A DNA stretch of 64,000 nucleotides from Aricia agestis (GCF_905147365.1 NC_056419.1:9865501-9929500), one strand, 5' to 3'; shown: positions 34,383 to 46,051, counted from the first letter of the stretch. Numbers and translations are program-made. The notes: generated by a model not told the origin, from the letters alone.

Positions 34383-35026
34383 AAAGAAATTAACACAATT
34401 ATTTTTGCATTACTTTTAAACTAAACCCGTAAGTAATAGTGCCTGTAGCACTGTAACTTGCGTCTGTGCGGTGATGTCATAAACAATTTATCAACGTGAG
34501 AGGGTGCTGATGTATAGCCACGGTCTTGTCAAGTTATAAATCCATCAATACGTGCGACAGGACCCGAAGACAATCAATCAAGCTTCAAACTATTTCTGTT
34601 TTGATAGCTTCATATTAATAGCATAAGCTATTTAGGAATTTAAGCAGCTTTTGTTTACTGCATTAGAATCAGACTGTATGAAACTCTAGTATTTGTCCCT
34701 TTTTTATAATTTATAAATAGGTCGTTTAGGCCGCGGCCTTAAAGGGGAGCTGCGTCTATAGGGGTCAACAGATTTCATATATGGGGCAGAAATAGAGTGG
34801 CCTACACTCATAGAAAAACTTATAAATTTGGCACTGATGACTCAGTGGTGGGTAAAATGTATATTTTGTTTACTGACAGTGCTTACGGGCAGTATAATTA
34901 CCACTATTTTGATGCAGAAAACGTCGAAATAAAAATCTAAAAAGCGAAAAAAAAATCAACTTAAAGGTTTCAGTAATACTATTTTTCAGCGATTACGTCA
35001 CATCTACTTACCGAACCATACCTACA
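34383..35026. other. No feature recognised
   Basis: Nothing supported. Confidence 0.35.
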
Positions 35027-35368
35027 CCACAATAGACATAACGACCAGTAGTTCGACTGCAAAGAAACGGATAGGTTTCAATATCTGTCAAATTCGTCGG
35101 GTTTCACTAGGATTATGAACGGAATGCGCCTCGCGCTGGCTGATATAATTTATTTTTAAATATTTAAAATAAAGATTTCAAAATTGGATTCTGACAATTT
35201 TAATCGCATGTGCCAAAACACAAACAACAATACGACCAAAGAGGAACACGTCCAGCGAATATGTCATAGTTTTAAATTCGTAGGTAACAATTTAACAGCC
35301 CTAGCGACGATTTTCGTCATAATACGTCAAATTTAAAAATTTCAACATCAGTTCTAAGTCGGCATACT
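35027..35368 (+). repeat. 342-bp repeat X, copy 1
   Basis: From CCACAATAGACATAACGACC to TAAGTCGGCATACT. An inverted copy at 52503-52844 has the same length and about 10 substitutions, no indels seen. No coding frame, tRNA-like box or terminal repeat was recognised, so its nature is unknown. Confidence 0.8.
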
Positions 35369-35692
35369 GCCTCCACCTAATAAGTTAGACTCTTGCCAAT
35401 CCTCTAGCGTACTTGATTTTTTATGTCTAAATCACAAAGGCTTTAGGTTCATAGTGTGTTAAATAGAGCATACACGATTGTTATAACAAAAGTTCAATGA
35501 CCCGTGTACTATATTGATATAGATTACGAAACAAAACAATGATCTAATACTATGAATCAATACGTTGCAATTATGTATCATTTTATCACGTGCAAAATTT
35601 TAGAGATCCCTGCATAATATTATTAAATTTAATATATTACGTACTTTATTATATCTTCAGAAATACCTTTAGTATTTAGAAATAGAGAATTT

Positions 35693-35860
35693 TAAGCCGG
35701 GCTCCGGCAATACACATCAAAAGCGAAGTTTTTACGCGTATTGACCACGGTAATAGATTTCTATCGGACCATCCGTTTACTGGTGTACCCCCCTATTTTT
35801 ACCCGACTACGGCGAAGCGAAAAGGAGGGTTATGTTTTTGATTACCTGACTGTGTTGTCA
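35693..35860 (+). repeat. Repeat fragment, CCCGACTACGGCGAAGC type
   Basis: TTTTTACCCGACTACGGCG, then AAGCGAAAAGGAGGGTTATG; the same phrase in decayed form occurs near 16470 and 57190. Confidence 0.5.
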
Positions 35861-37354
35861 AAATGTATTCAAAAGACTTGAAGACTTCTTTTCGAGCTTC
35901 AGTAGCTTCAGCCTCGTTAGCTACTCTACGAACTTACATACACACAATACACATGCATAAAACTACCCTACTTCGCGTTAATTCAACTGACCGTATTACT
36001 TAATTTAACTCACACGTGGATGAAAAACCGGTCTCAATTTGTTGTTCATAAAACTCTATTTACAATTCATTTTGCTTAGACTGGTGTAGCTATAATAATA
36101 TTTTTAGGTTTTCTTTATAGCCTTGAATTATTAAATGGCCCAACATTTTTAGGTTTTTTTGTTCTTCATAATATATATTTGATGATTTCCAGACTTCAAA
36201 CCTAAAAAATACACCATAGACATTCAGACATACAACTCCTATAAGGAGCGTATCAAACGTATGTGTTGGTCGCCGCCCACAGTACTTACGATAAACGTCT
36301 AGACAACCTCTCCGTACAAAAAACACAAAACGAGGACAAGAATGTAACCTTTAATTTAATTTATTGCCTACTTTTAAATAGTTTTAAAGAGAAAGTATTT
36401 AGTCATAGCCTAAAAATAGAGACTCACTCTACATTTCTATAAAATGGCGGATGTTAATATTGCAAATTGATAAAGGACATAGCTCATTAATATATTCTAG
36501 CTTAATAAGATTAGTTTTATGACTGTTTTATTGCAGGCTTTCATTTAATTTAATTTTATAGCTCAATTTACTATTACACTTTTAATTGATACAAATAGTT
36601 TTATGTACACAATAAAATAGTCAAAGCTGCCGACAAAAATGATCATTGCTATTAAACATTATTGAAAAATCTTTGAAAATTATTGTAAAATGTGTATATG
36701 TATGTACGCTAGTATATACGCTAGACAATAAGCTAGGCATTACACTAAAAAGAAATTTATTAAATTTCTGACATAGATTTTTATAGAAATCTTCATTACA
36801 ATGTATTTATTGAAATTCACTGTGACCAATAATTATTTTCGTCAATTAAACATTAAACAAGGTCACTCAGAAAACCCACTCATGGAAAACCAAACAAAAA
36901 CTTTCTTCTTATCAAACAATCGATACGACACGAAAAAACAATGCGACTCACGACGAACAAAGAGATAACACATCTCGGAATCGATTAAACAATGGCAACA
37001 AATGGAATTTGAGTCGGAAAGCAATTTTATGCAACAGGAAATACAGGACTGGCGAGAGAGCCGACCATCATTACCGACCTGTCGTGAGGAATTAGCCTTT
37101 TTTCCCAGCTCGGAACATTGATGCATGTGTTTATATAATCGCAAAACTTTCCGCATTATGCACGAGAACGCAGTACAGTGAGAGCCAGAATCTATGGTTA
37201 TGAACATGGCTAAAATGTTATGAACGTGGCTATCTATTATGTTATACATATGGGCCATGGCTAAAATGTAATAAACTGGCCCAAAATGTCACCGTTCATG
37301 CCACATTTATAAAAATTTACACGACTAGAATATCGCCAAGCATAAGAAGCATTT
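35861..37354. other. No gene supported
   Basis: A 131-codon minus frame (36863-37258) lacks domain or splice support. The remainder is AT-rich. Confidence 0.35.
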
Positions 37355-37647
37355 ACGTGGGAGAGCCATGCTTCGGCACGAATGGGCCGGCTCGACCGGA
37401 GAAATACCACGTTCTCACAGAAAACCGGCGTGAAACAGCGCTTGCGCTGTGTTTCGCCCAGTGAGTGAGTTTACCGGAGGTCCAAGGGAGGGAGGGTAAG
37501 GGAAGGGCCCTTACCCTCCCTCCCTCCCTCCCTCTTAAAAGGCTGACAACGCACCTGCAGCTCTTCTGATGCTGCGAGTGTCCATCATGGGCGACGGAAG
37601 TTGCTTTCCATCAGGTGACCCGTTAGCTCGTTTGTTTCATAAAAAAA
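37355..37647 (+). mobile_element. Short internally deleted LINE derivative (copy 4)
   Basis: Starts ACGTGGGAGAGCCATGC and ends GTTTCATAAAAAAA. The GCCCCCTTA block before the tail is deleted. Junction at 37480-37533 is a G-rich/C-rich palindrome. Confidence 0.84.
37483..37531. repeat. GGGAGGG/CCCTCCC palindrome
   Basis: GGGAGGGAGGGTAAGGG is followed after five bases by its complement CCCTTACCCTCCCTCCC. Either strand can fold as a hairpin or a G-quadruplex. Confidence 0.75.
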
Positions 37648-37942
37648 GGCGAAATCATCTCGCTCGTCACAGTGCGTGACCACTAACTTTTGTCTAAGCC
37701 AAAATTTTATAACATGTGCCACGGCAAAAACGCTAAAAAGAAAATAAAATATATTTCATAACATTTGGCCAAATAAAAAAATAATTACCTACCAAAATTT
37801 TTAAAAGATTTTTGTCTTTACAGATTTTCGGAAGAGCGCGGCTAATCGCCTTTTAAAGATGGAAATTTTTGTGGTAAGTGATGCTACAAGATTTACTTAT
37901 ATTTTATAATTGAGTGTAGTCACAAAAAAAATGTCTTTTTTT

Positions 37943-38225
37943 TTAATAATAATAATATCTATGGACGCTTTACACCACGTCAGTCTGGCCCCGTGCTAAG
38001 TACCTGAAGGACTTGTGTTACGAGTACCAGACAACGGAAATATATTTAATACTTTTATACTATACATATATTTAAGATTTTTATTATACTACCTATACAC
38101 ATATTTAATACACATCCATGACCCAGGAACTTTGAAAACTTTTTGTTCCGTTGGCGGTATTCGAACCCGCGACCCCCGGCTTGAGCTACCAACGCGCTCA
38201 CCACTGAGCCACCGAGGTCGTCAAA
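37943..38225 (-). mobile_element. tRNA-derived SINE, family 2 (copy 1)
   Basis: The minus strand starts GACGACCTCGGTGGCTCAGT (box-A-like), then GCGGGTTCGAATACC (box B), then GGGTCATGGATGTGTATTAA, ending in an (ATT)n tail at 37943-37962. Near-identical to 58268-58555. Confidence 0.78.
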
Positions 38226-38411
38226 TTAAAATATAATAAAAAAATCATAAACATTTTTAGTGTCAATAATAATAATTGTGTAATATTGTGTAGTGTTAGT
38301 GTTTTCGAGTTGAACTACGTAATACTGACAACAGTGTTTGTAATGAGAGATAAGAAACGACCACTTTTCTTCGGCGCGGGAGTCGGAGTACATTACAATA
38401 GCTAGCATCCT

Positions 38412-38688
38412 GAGTCAAAATGCATTCGTTGTTTCGATAGCGAAGTTAGATATCAAAAAATTATGGGATTGGACATAACGCATCGCAAGGGTTGACATTT
38501 AGCGATGCGTTAATCAAATCCCATACATTTTAGACATCTAACTTCGTGACGAAACAAGCGAATACATTTTTTTTTATGAAATAAGGGGGCAAACGAGCAA
38601 ACGGGTCACCTGATGGAAAGCAACTTCCGTCGTCCATGGACACTCGCAGCATTAAGAGCTGCAGGTGCGTGTGCATTTTGACTAACTC
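38412..38688. mobile_element. Hairpin MITE split by a LINE fragment
   Basis: The left arm starts GAGTCAAAATGCATTCG and continues TTGTTTCG..GCGAAGTTAGA. The right arm is its complement but is interrupted at 38567-38671. The centre holds the GCGATGCGTTA motif shared with 11071-11200. Confidence 0.72.
38567..38671 (-). mobile_element. 3' fragment of the CR1-type LINE inserted in the MITE arm
   Basis: A T-run then ATGAAATAAGGGGGCAAACG to GCTGCAGGTGCGT. Flanks ACATTTT and GCATTTT look like a 7-bp target duplication with one change. Severely 5'-truncated. Confidence 0.75.
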
Positions 38689-39360
38689 TGTGACTTAGTA
38701 CCTACTCTAAGCAAACTTACTGATTTAATGTCAAGTACATTACATACTGCAGCGGTTGACAAAACCAGTCTAGAGTAGATTAAGTAAATAAAATTGGTTA
38801 GTCACAAACTTTTTCATTGAGCAAAAAACTTCACAACTCAAATATGAAGTAACTAGGTAAAGATTTGAAGAATCATTTTTTATTATTCGTCGCATTCAGA
38901 CACATTAAATGATCACTTAACTTTAATAAAATTAAGAGTTATTGTGAAAAATTTCTTTAAAACAAAATTAACTCTTGATAACTCGCAAGTTATAGTTTAT
39001 AAGTAAATATTTTATTATCTAATAATAATTTAAAAAAGGAAATAACAATAGACATTAAATTTAACAAGAATATCATAGATATGTACTTAAATCAAGTTAC
39101 ATAAATATGAAAATATTAATTACAGTACATTGCAAAAGTCGTCTCTCGAGCGAGATGGATTTTAAGGTTTGAGTTACTGAGTATGTTTATACTGTGCCTA
39201 AAGTTTACTCGAAAAATATTTTTAAAACTTAATTAGCAGTCGCCAATGACCCGTATAGCGGGATTTGACGTCACTTCGACGATCTCCTTCACATTTGAAC
39301 TTATCTCGTACTTCAATACTCACTAAATTCTCGTATCGATTGCACCTGTCTCATTCCCCC
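38689..39360. other. No feature recognised
   Basis: AT-rich; nothing supported. Confidence 0.35.
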
Positions 39361-39367
39361 TGACATT

Positions 39368-39545
39368 GTAACACAATTTTTAGGCAAAAATGCGATACTT
39401 TATGTCATCTTTTTGCAAAATTACGGCCGTCAATACAAATTTTTGGTATAAAATGAGATTTTACAAAATTATGGACTTCAGTACAATTTTTAGGCACAAA
39501 AATGCGATTCAATCTGCATTTTTGTAAAATTATGGTCATCATGCG
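39368..39545 (+). repeat. Three diverged tandem units, ~60 bases each
   Basis: Units share CAATTTTTAGGCA.AAAATGCGA and TT(T)GCAAAATTA.GG; first and third are closest. Confidence 0.5.
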
Positions 39546-39669
39546 TAATATGATTGCTTTGATAATGTCACCGATTTTAAAGGACATTGACCAATAATAA
39601 TCAACGAGTTGCGAATTGCGATATGAATATTTGGTAAAACTAAATATACAAGAGATTAATGAAAATCTT

Positions 39670-40012
39670 ATCTATACATATAAATAAAATTGGATTGTCT
39701 GTTTGTAATATTAAAATAACCGTTTTTACTACATGCATATGAATATTTAGACGGTACTTACACCGAAATAAAAATTTTTAGAATTTTGTCTGTCTGTATG
39801 TCTGTCTGTTTGTTCCGGCTAATCTCCGAAATGGCTGGACCGATTTTGACGGTACTTTTATTGGCAGATAGCTGATGTAATAAGGAGTAACTTAGGCTAC
39901 TTTTTAACCGACTTCCAAAAAGGAGGAGGACATATTTTTACTTTTTTATTTTTTACCTATGTATTTTACATTTTGTTGACGCGGACGAAGTCGCGGGTAA
40001 CAGCTAGTCAGC
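39670..40012. repeat. RTE-like tail with GTCTGTCTG run
   Basis: Contains GTCTGTCTGTATGTCTGTCT, TGGCTGGACCGATTTTGACG, AACCGACTTCCAAAAAGG and GACGCGGACGAAGTCGCGGG, all typical of a lepidopteran RTE-like tail. Confidence 0.6.
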
Positions 40013-40339
40013 TATATAACTTCTAATTGCTCTAGAAGCTTAAAATTGTTTAACATTTTCTTTTGATGCGACGAGGCGCAGCGGCGTGCGGCGTTGGACT
40101 CGCTAATTATTGAAGTAAAAATTTATTGAACGTAAACACTATTTTTCGGATAGGCAAACAATTTTAAACACATGACCTGATTGAAAATATAGTTTTATTC
40201 AATTCCGCCTGCACTACCAGTTGCAACCCGTTGTCTATTTTTAAATTCATTTGAGAGTTGTCATGTTTACCAGCTGACGATTTACAATAAATATTACGTA
40301 ATCAAACAATCGACAATAGGCATGATGACTATTTTTTTT

Positions 40340-40500
40340 AACCCCCGACAAAAAAGAGGGGTGTTATAAGTTTGACGTGTCTGTCTGTCTGTCTGTTTGT
40401 CTGTGTGTGTATCTGTCCGTGGCATCGTAGCATCCAAACGGGTGGACCGATTTTGATTTAGTTTTTTTTGTTTGAAAGCTGACACGATCGAGAGTGTTCT
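40340..40500 (+). repeat. CCCCCGAC / GTCTG repeat
   Basis: AACCCCCGACAAAAAAGAGG, then (GTCT)n, GGTGGACCGATTTTGATTTA and GTTTGAAAGCTGA. Related to 14215-14462. Confidence 0.6.
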
Positions 40501-40669
40501 TAGCTATAATTCATCATCATCAGCCTCCTCAGTGCTGGACAATTAGGGTTTATCTGGTTCATGAAAGGCCGTTAGCAACTTGTAGTCGTGTGATGGGTTT
40601 TATATTTCATTCTAGTTCGTGACATTTGTGAATATACAATATAAGTATACACAAAATAATGGAAATTTG

Positions 40670-40910
40670 ACCTGGTGCTGCAGCATCACCTGGTAATCAA
40701 TAGGATATCCAATTCCTTGCCAACTTAGAGCAGAGGTTTCGTGTTTGGGCTCATTTTAATTGCGACAACCAGTAAGAAGTAGATAAAGTATAAACAGTTA
40801 ATATTTACATGCTGCTGCTGCAGCATCACCTGGATTCTATAGGAACCGAGCTTCGTATGAACCCAAAGTGGAGGTTTCATGTTTGGGCTCATATTAACGG
40901 CCTCATCGAA
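40670..40910 (+). repeat. Diverged direct duplication, ~141-base period
   Basis: GCTGCAGCATCACCTGG followed by GAGGTTTCGTGTTTGGGCTC occurs at about 40680 and again at about 40822. Confidence 0.6.
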
Positions 40911-41006
40911 AAGGACATTGATAGATGGTAATCATGAGAATATGATTCTGTTGATAGGAATTATTCTGCACTATAACCAACACAAGTTTAAAAAGTATGA
41001 AATAAA

Positions 41007-41427
41007 ATTAAATTAAGAAATTTAAAAAACCCCCGCCAAAACAACTTTAAAAAGTAATGAAATAATATTTACTGCCTTTAAGTTCAAATAATTCCTAACT
41101 TGTGTAAAGTAATATTTTAGTCCATAATTGTTGTTAAGGTGTGTCGGGGGACCGCTAATATAGATGTTTGATTTCACATAACAAGTTTAGGGATCAATTC
41201 ACAGCGTCATCGCGATCATTCATTCTGAATCGAGATAGGTAACCAGCGACTTGGCGGTTGTAGGTTGTAGTTTACTTGGCGGTCCCCCGACACACCGTGA
41301 CAACAATTATGGACTAAAATATTACTTTACACAAGTTAGGAATTATTTGAACTTAAAGGCAGTAAATATTATTTCATTACTTTTTAAAGTTGTTTTGGCG
41401 GGGCTTTTTTAAATTTCTTAATTTAAT
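41007..41427. repeat. Inverted repeat, 149-bp arms about 98% identical
   Basis: Arms 41007-41155 and 41279-41427 differ at about three positions and include CCTAACTTGTGTAAAGTAAT and GTGTGTCGGGGGACCGC. The loop is 123 bases. No coding frame. Could be a fold-back MITE or two head-to-head copies of one repeat. Confidence 0.9.
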
Positions 41428-42358
41428 TTTTTTCTTATCGGTAATTGAAAGACACTTAAAAAATAGAAACATCGTTGAAAGAATTACTCTGATAGCTTAA
41501 AAATTCACCAAGATATGACAATTCAAATATCTCATAAAAAAGACCTGTCCGGAACGCTCCATACAAAGTGCTACGAAAATATTACGTCAGTCTTTCGTAG
41601 TTTGAACGCATCGGGAGATAACTTTGTTCGACAGGTATATTAAATATTGCGTTTATGAAAGTAGTTTCATAACAAAAGTTGCTTTTAATTGCATAAGTTA
41701 TCAAATTGTATACAAGTATTAAGAAATTTAATTGAAAAAAATTCGACTTGAATATCCAACTTTGAAGGCGCATAACAAAAAAAATACAAATGCTATCAAG
41801 CTGAAATTTTCCGAACACTTATTTTTTACCGTGATTTCTTTATTTTATTAATAAAATTCGCTAATCTTTGACCTTGTCATCATCCCTATTAATTTTATAA
41901 ATCACGGTATAAGTTCTATGTGGAAATGCCCTACACGGGCAAGGCCGACGAGAAGCGTGGGAGCGATGCACCGTATTCAAATCGTTGTGCGAACAAAAAA
42001 TTAACTTTTACAGTGAACTTCCAGTTTTTCCGGTAAGGTCGGTCCTGATTTTAATGATCGTAATTGAACCATCTTATTGTGTATTCAAATTAGTCTTTGT
42101 CTTACATTTCATGGGTATTTCATCAGTTCGCAAACGGGTATATTTGCGTTTTACAATTTAATTAGTCATAACTCATAGTGCAGTACGTTTACCTAGATCT
42201 ACAAACATTACACGTTTTTACTTTCTTAGCGGCATAACGGACTTTTCGGATTGGGCCTGGGGGTAAAAATTGTTTCTGGACAAGTGACATGATCAAAAAT
42301 TTATAAGACAAAGAAAGATGAGACCGCCAGTGCGACGTGGCAGTCGCGCCGCCTCTTT
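41428..42358. other. No feature recognised
   Basis: AT-rich DNA; nothing supported. Confidence 0.35.
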
Positions 42359-42366
42359 CTATAGAG

Positions 42367-42594
42367 CAGCCTTTCCCAAAGTGGGCGATTATTGCCCCAT
42401 CGTGGGCGCTGAAGGTCTAAAGGGGGGCGATGTGGGACCCAGAAAAAAAATGGGGCGTTGTGTAGAGGCTTTGGGGGGTGATTGTAATTTAATTTCATCT
42501 GTCGATGCATTTTAAATTAAAACAATGGGGGGCGCTAGTATATAATGTTAGTATATAAAGTGGACGGTAGACAAAATAAGTTTAGGAACCCCTG
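42367..42594. mobile_element. hAT-type MITE, exact 8-bp target duplication
   Basis: Ends CAGCCTTTCCCAAAGTGGG and GTTTAGGAACCCCTG, flanked by CTATAGAG (42359-42366, 42595-42602). Same family as 20631-20855, inserted in the other orientation. Confidence 0.88.
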
Positions 42595-42602
42595 CTATAG
42601 AG

Positions 42603-43164
42603 CGTCGAGAATTTATGACTGAATAGTGACTATTGTTTTCTGTTTTTTCACTTCTTATTTATTTGACCATCGATCGCATCACCGTATATACTATGAAACT
42701 GTCGAAAATATGGCTCGCCTACCAGAGATCCTCACAATCATTAAGGTCATTAGAATAATTTTGAATCGCACGCGAAAGGATATATATATATAACTCGATA
42801 CCTGCTCACTTTTCTCGGAATTTATTAAGGTCGAAAGCGTTGCCTACTTCTTGGTTATGATTCAAGAGCATCCGCGTTGCGTTACTGTTGTGACGTAATA
42901 GCAATTATTGCCAATAATGAGGAAAATTGCACGGTTATCTGAAACTTTCTTAAATACATTTTGGGTAAATGTTTCACTTAATTGAGCAATGTTTACATTT
43001 AAGGAAGGACATCACCTAGTTATTGTGAAATTAAGGTTTACTTTTTACATAGGATTTAAATAGTACATATTTTGTGTGAATCCGGCGTACCAACAAATGT
43101 CCAATTCGCTTAGTATAATTCGTTGAAAAAAGAACAAAAATAAATATATTTGCATTCGTCGTTG
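42603..43164. other. No feature recognised
   Basis: Nothing supported. Confidence 0.35.
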
Positions 43165-43169
43165 AAGAT

Positions 43170-43335
43170 CACTTAGTATTTTCAAGACGAAGTAACCACT
43201 CTTCAAATATACTGTTGCCCCTGAGGACAAATATTTTTAAATGTCCGTATGGTTGCCCAAGCACATGCGGCATCCTCGCAAAACAGTCGGCATAGTCCAG
43301 AGGAATAAACAGGCCATCTGGCACTAACCGGAACG
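43170..43335 (-). mobile_element. SINE 3' fragment related to 22967-23315
   Basis: The complement shares TGTGCTTGGGCAACCATACG, GACATTTAAAAAT and AGAGTGGTTACTTCG-type phrases with the SINE at 23180-23275. The tRNA-like head is missing. Confidence 0.6.
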
Positions 43336-43386
43336 TCGAAGACATTACATGCAATAGATACGTTTTTTTACTTTTTTTTTCACTCT

Positions 43387-43635
43387 CCTTTTTAGGGTTC
43401 CGTAGCCAAATGACATAAAACGAAACCCTTAGGTATAGAATCGTCATGTCTGTCTGTCTGTCTGTCTGTCCGTCCGTATGTCACAGCCACTTTTCTCCGA
43501 AACAATAAGAGCTCTATTGAAACTTGGTAAGTAGATGTAGTCTGAACCGCATGATTTTGATACAAAAATGGAAAAAAATATTTAAAATTTTAGGGGTCCT
43601 CATAAGTACAGTACAACTGAAACAAAAAAAAATGT
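43387..43635 (+). repeat. GGTTCCGT repeat with (GTCT)5
   Basis: TTTTTAGGGTTCCGTAGCC followed by GTCTGTCTGTCTGTCTGTCT and CGAAACAATAAGAGCTC. Family of 13805. Confidence 0.6.
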
Positions 43636-43672
43636 TTTTCATCTAACCTATGCGTGTGGGGTATCTTCATAG

Positions 43673-43720
43673 ATATGATTTTTGAAGACCTTATTCATAT
43701 AAGGTCTTCAAAAATCATAT
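43673..43720. repeat. Perfect 22-bp hairpin, 4-base loop
   Basis: ATATGATTTTTGAAGACCTT plus AT, loop TCAT, then the exact complement. Too short and perfect for an animal pre-miRNA, but a strong transcript stem. Confidence 0.8.
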
Positions 43721-43725
43721 TGTGG

Positions 43726-45244
43726 TTTCTAATATCATATTTCTCAGGAGGGAAGTGGCGCATATTGAGAAACCCGGATAGAAGAATACGTCTAGTCAAA
43801 TATGATCTCATGGTCGGATGTGACGGAATAGTTGCAGTATTAACAATGAGTCGACCATTGGGATTTCACTATTTCGCTGAAATCTCGCATCAAGGATGTG
43901 AAATTACAATCATTTCATAATGACATGCAAGTCGTTACAGTAATTAAAAGCGCCTTTACTTATTCATTACCTGTTAGATCCAAAATCAATCATAAATTAA
44001 CTATTATTTTAAATTAATTTAAGATGATTAAATTAAAATTAATACGTGTTAAATTTAAATAATAAATGTAATTCTACTTAAAAATTAAATAAATAAACTG
44101 ACGCTTAATAATAAAATATTAACCAAAATTGTTGCCATATTTTGTAACCATATTGGTTTAAGAGAATATACATAATATAGTGAGTATGAAAATTGCGGTT
44201 TGCGCGGAAACACCATTGTTACTATGTTAACAGTGTGTATTACCTTTAACAATTATGTATAATAGCATTGCGACAATTATACGCGGCTGGAAATCTCAAT
44301 AGCATAAAAAGCGTGCACCGACAGCACTTTTTGCACCCGCATCGTCGGATTTTCTTAGCATCCGGACAAAAATCCTAACGGATGTTCTGATTGCATGTAA
44401 ATATTCATTACGTAGGTTCTAAAATGGGTTTTTATTTATTTTTTTATCCTTGCAACTATGAAGCATACATGACGTGTATATACTTTAGCATGTTTGTTGT
44501 TTGCTCTATATGTTTTGTAGTAAGTTTTTAAGTAATCTGTGCTATTAGTTAGTATGTAAAGCTATGTTTTCATGAATACAATAATGGCATAATTAAAACG
44601 ATCAATAAAAAGTAATTGCTAATGGTTCAGGTTATGCGAGTTGAGCGACATTTTCCCTCACGTTTTTTATCGCAATAATATTATTAATTATTATGATAAC
44701 TTACTTTGCTTAAGCATTTTTTTGGCATCTTTTTAAATGTTGACAACAGAGGCTATAGCAGTGTATTTATCACAAAACATACATTTCCAAGATTTTGTAA
44801 CTTATACAATTGATATTTTCGGGAATTGTGAACAAAAAATTGGAATGCAAAATCTTTATACGTTTTTATTATTTATTTATTTAAGGTCGCTTTAACATCA
44901 GGGTCATTAGCGACCACAATAGAATACATTACAGAAGACTTAAATACATTTGTATACATTTATCATTTTCAAAAATATAAGTTTTGAATTAGTGAACAAA
45001 GAAGAAATAGCATCTAAAGATTTATTTCATGAAATTATGAATACCTGTTTTGATTACGAAAAGATATATACTTATGGCTTCATCACTAATAGTCAACCAA
45101 GCTGTTCTGTTTTAATAAAAAACAATAAATATAGATGCGTTTTTATTATTGGAGTGGAAAAATCATGTAATATATGAACGTAATACATATTGGTTACATT
45201 GCGAAAGTTTTTACCCTTAAACAGTTTTTTCTATCGCTTACTAT
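43726..45244. other. No gene supported
   Basis: AT-rich; an 88-codon frame overlapping the hairpin is not credible. A BbsI-like or restriction meaning was not considered. Confidence 0.3.
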
Positions 45245-45430
45245 TTACTTACGAAATTCGTTTATCGCAGGAACCGTTCGTTTCTCCAGAATAAAAATTA
45301 TCCTATGTCCTTTACCGGGACCCAAACTATCTCCATAACTTATCAAAATTGGTTAAGAGCGATGAGAGAAACGTTAAGAGGAAACAGACAGACACATTTT
45401 CAGATTTATAGTATTAGTATGGACATCCAA
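45245..45430 (-). repeat. GTCT-type repeat, reverse
   Basis: TTTATCGCAGGAACCGT, CCTATGTCCTTTACCGGGAC and CAGACAGACACATTTTCAG in reverse-family order; tail block lost. Confidence 0.6.
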
Positions 45431-45812
45431 TACCAAATAGTATATCTATTCATACCTATAACACACGTGTTCGAGTTATATAGAGTTCCCTTGCGGCATT
45501 GAGTTTAATTTAAATTAGGCCACATTTCTTCCCGCAGTTTCATAGGCGAGGGGTTTAAACGGGCGACCAATCGTACAAGACTATTTCGGGAAGAGGCGGA
45601 CTTGGGAGGCGGGTTTGCGGGATAGCGGGAATCGGCATTCCGGAATTGCGAATTGTACCCGAATGTTTACCGCCGCCATATTGAAATCAGCCTTGGTGCA
45701 TTTTTCTAATTCTAGCATTAAAATCTGGCGCGCACAAAGATCCTGTTTCTTAGTCATTAGGCGCACACCATAGATTGTAGAGCTTGGATGTAGAGATATG
45801 GCTCATATTAAA
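45431..45812. other. No feature recognised
   Basis: Moderately GC-rich around 45580-45700 but without a coding or repeat signature. Confidence 0.35.
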
Positions 45813-46051
45813 TACGAGCTTTTGCCCGCGGCTTCGCTCGCGTTAAGAAGTATTATTATATACAAACTTTCATCCCCTATTTTAACCACTTGGAGGTAGA
45901 AGTGATCAAAATCCTTTCTTAGCGGATGCCTACGTCATAACATCTACCTGCATGCTAAATTTCAGCCCGATCCGTCCAGTGGTTTGGGGGATGCGTTGAT
46001 AGATCACTATGTCAATCATTCAGTAACCTTTGAGTTTTATATATATAGATT
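45813..46051 (+). repeat. RTE-like tail, CGAGCTTTTGCCCGC family (copy 2)
   Basis: Runs in parallel with 28222-28470, with scattered substitutions and a small deletion near GTCAATCATTCAGTAACC. Confidence 0.65.

Noticed and set aside
36863..37258. 131-codon minus-strand frame rich in Cys and His
   Set aside because: Cysteines show no zinc-finger spacing and there is no other coding support.
43654..43920. 88-codon plus-strand frame
   Set aside because: It starts in a repeat edge and runs through the 22-bp hairpin; no coding signature.
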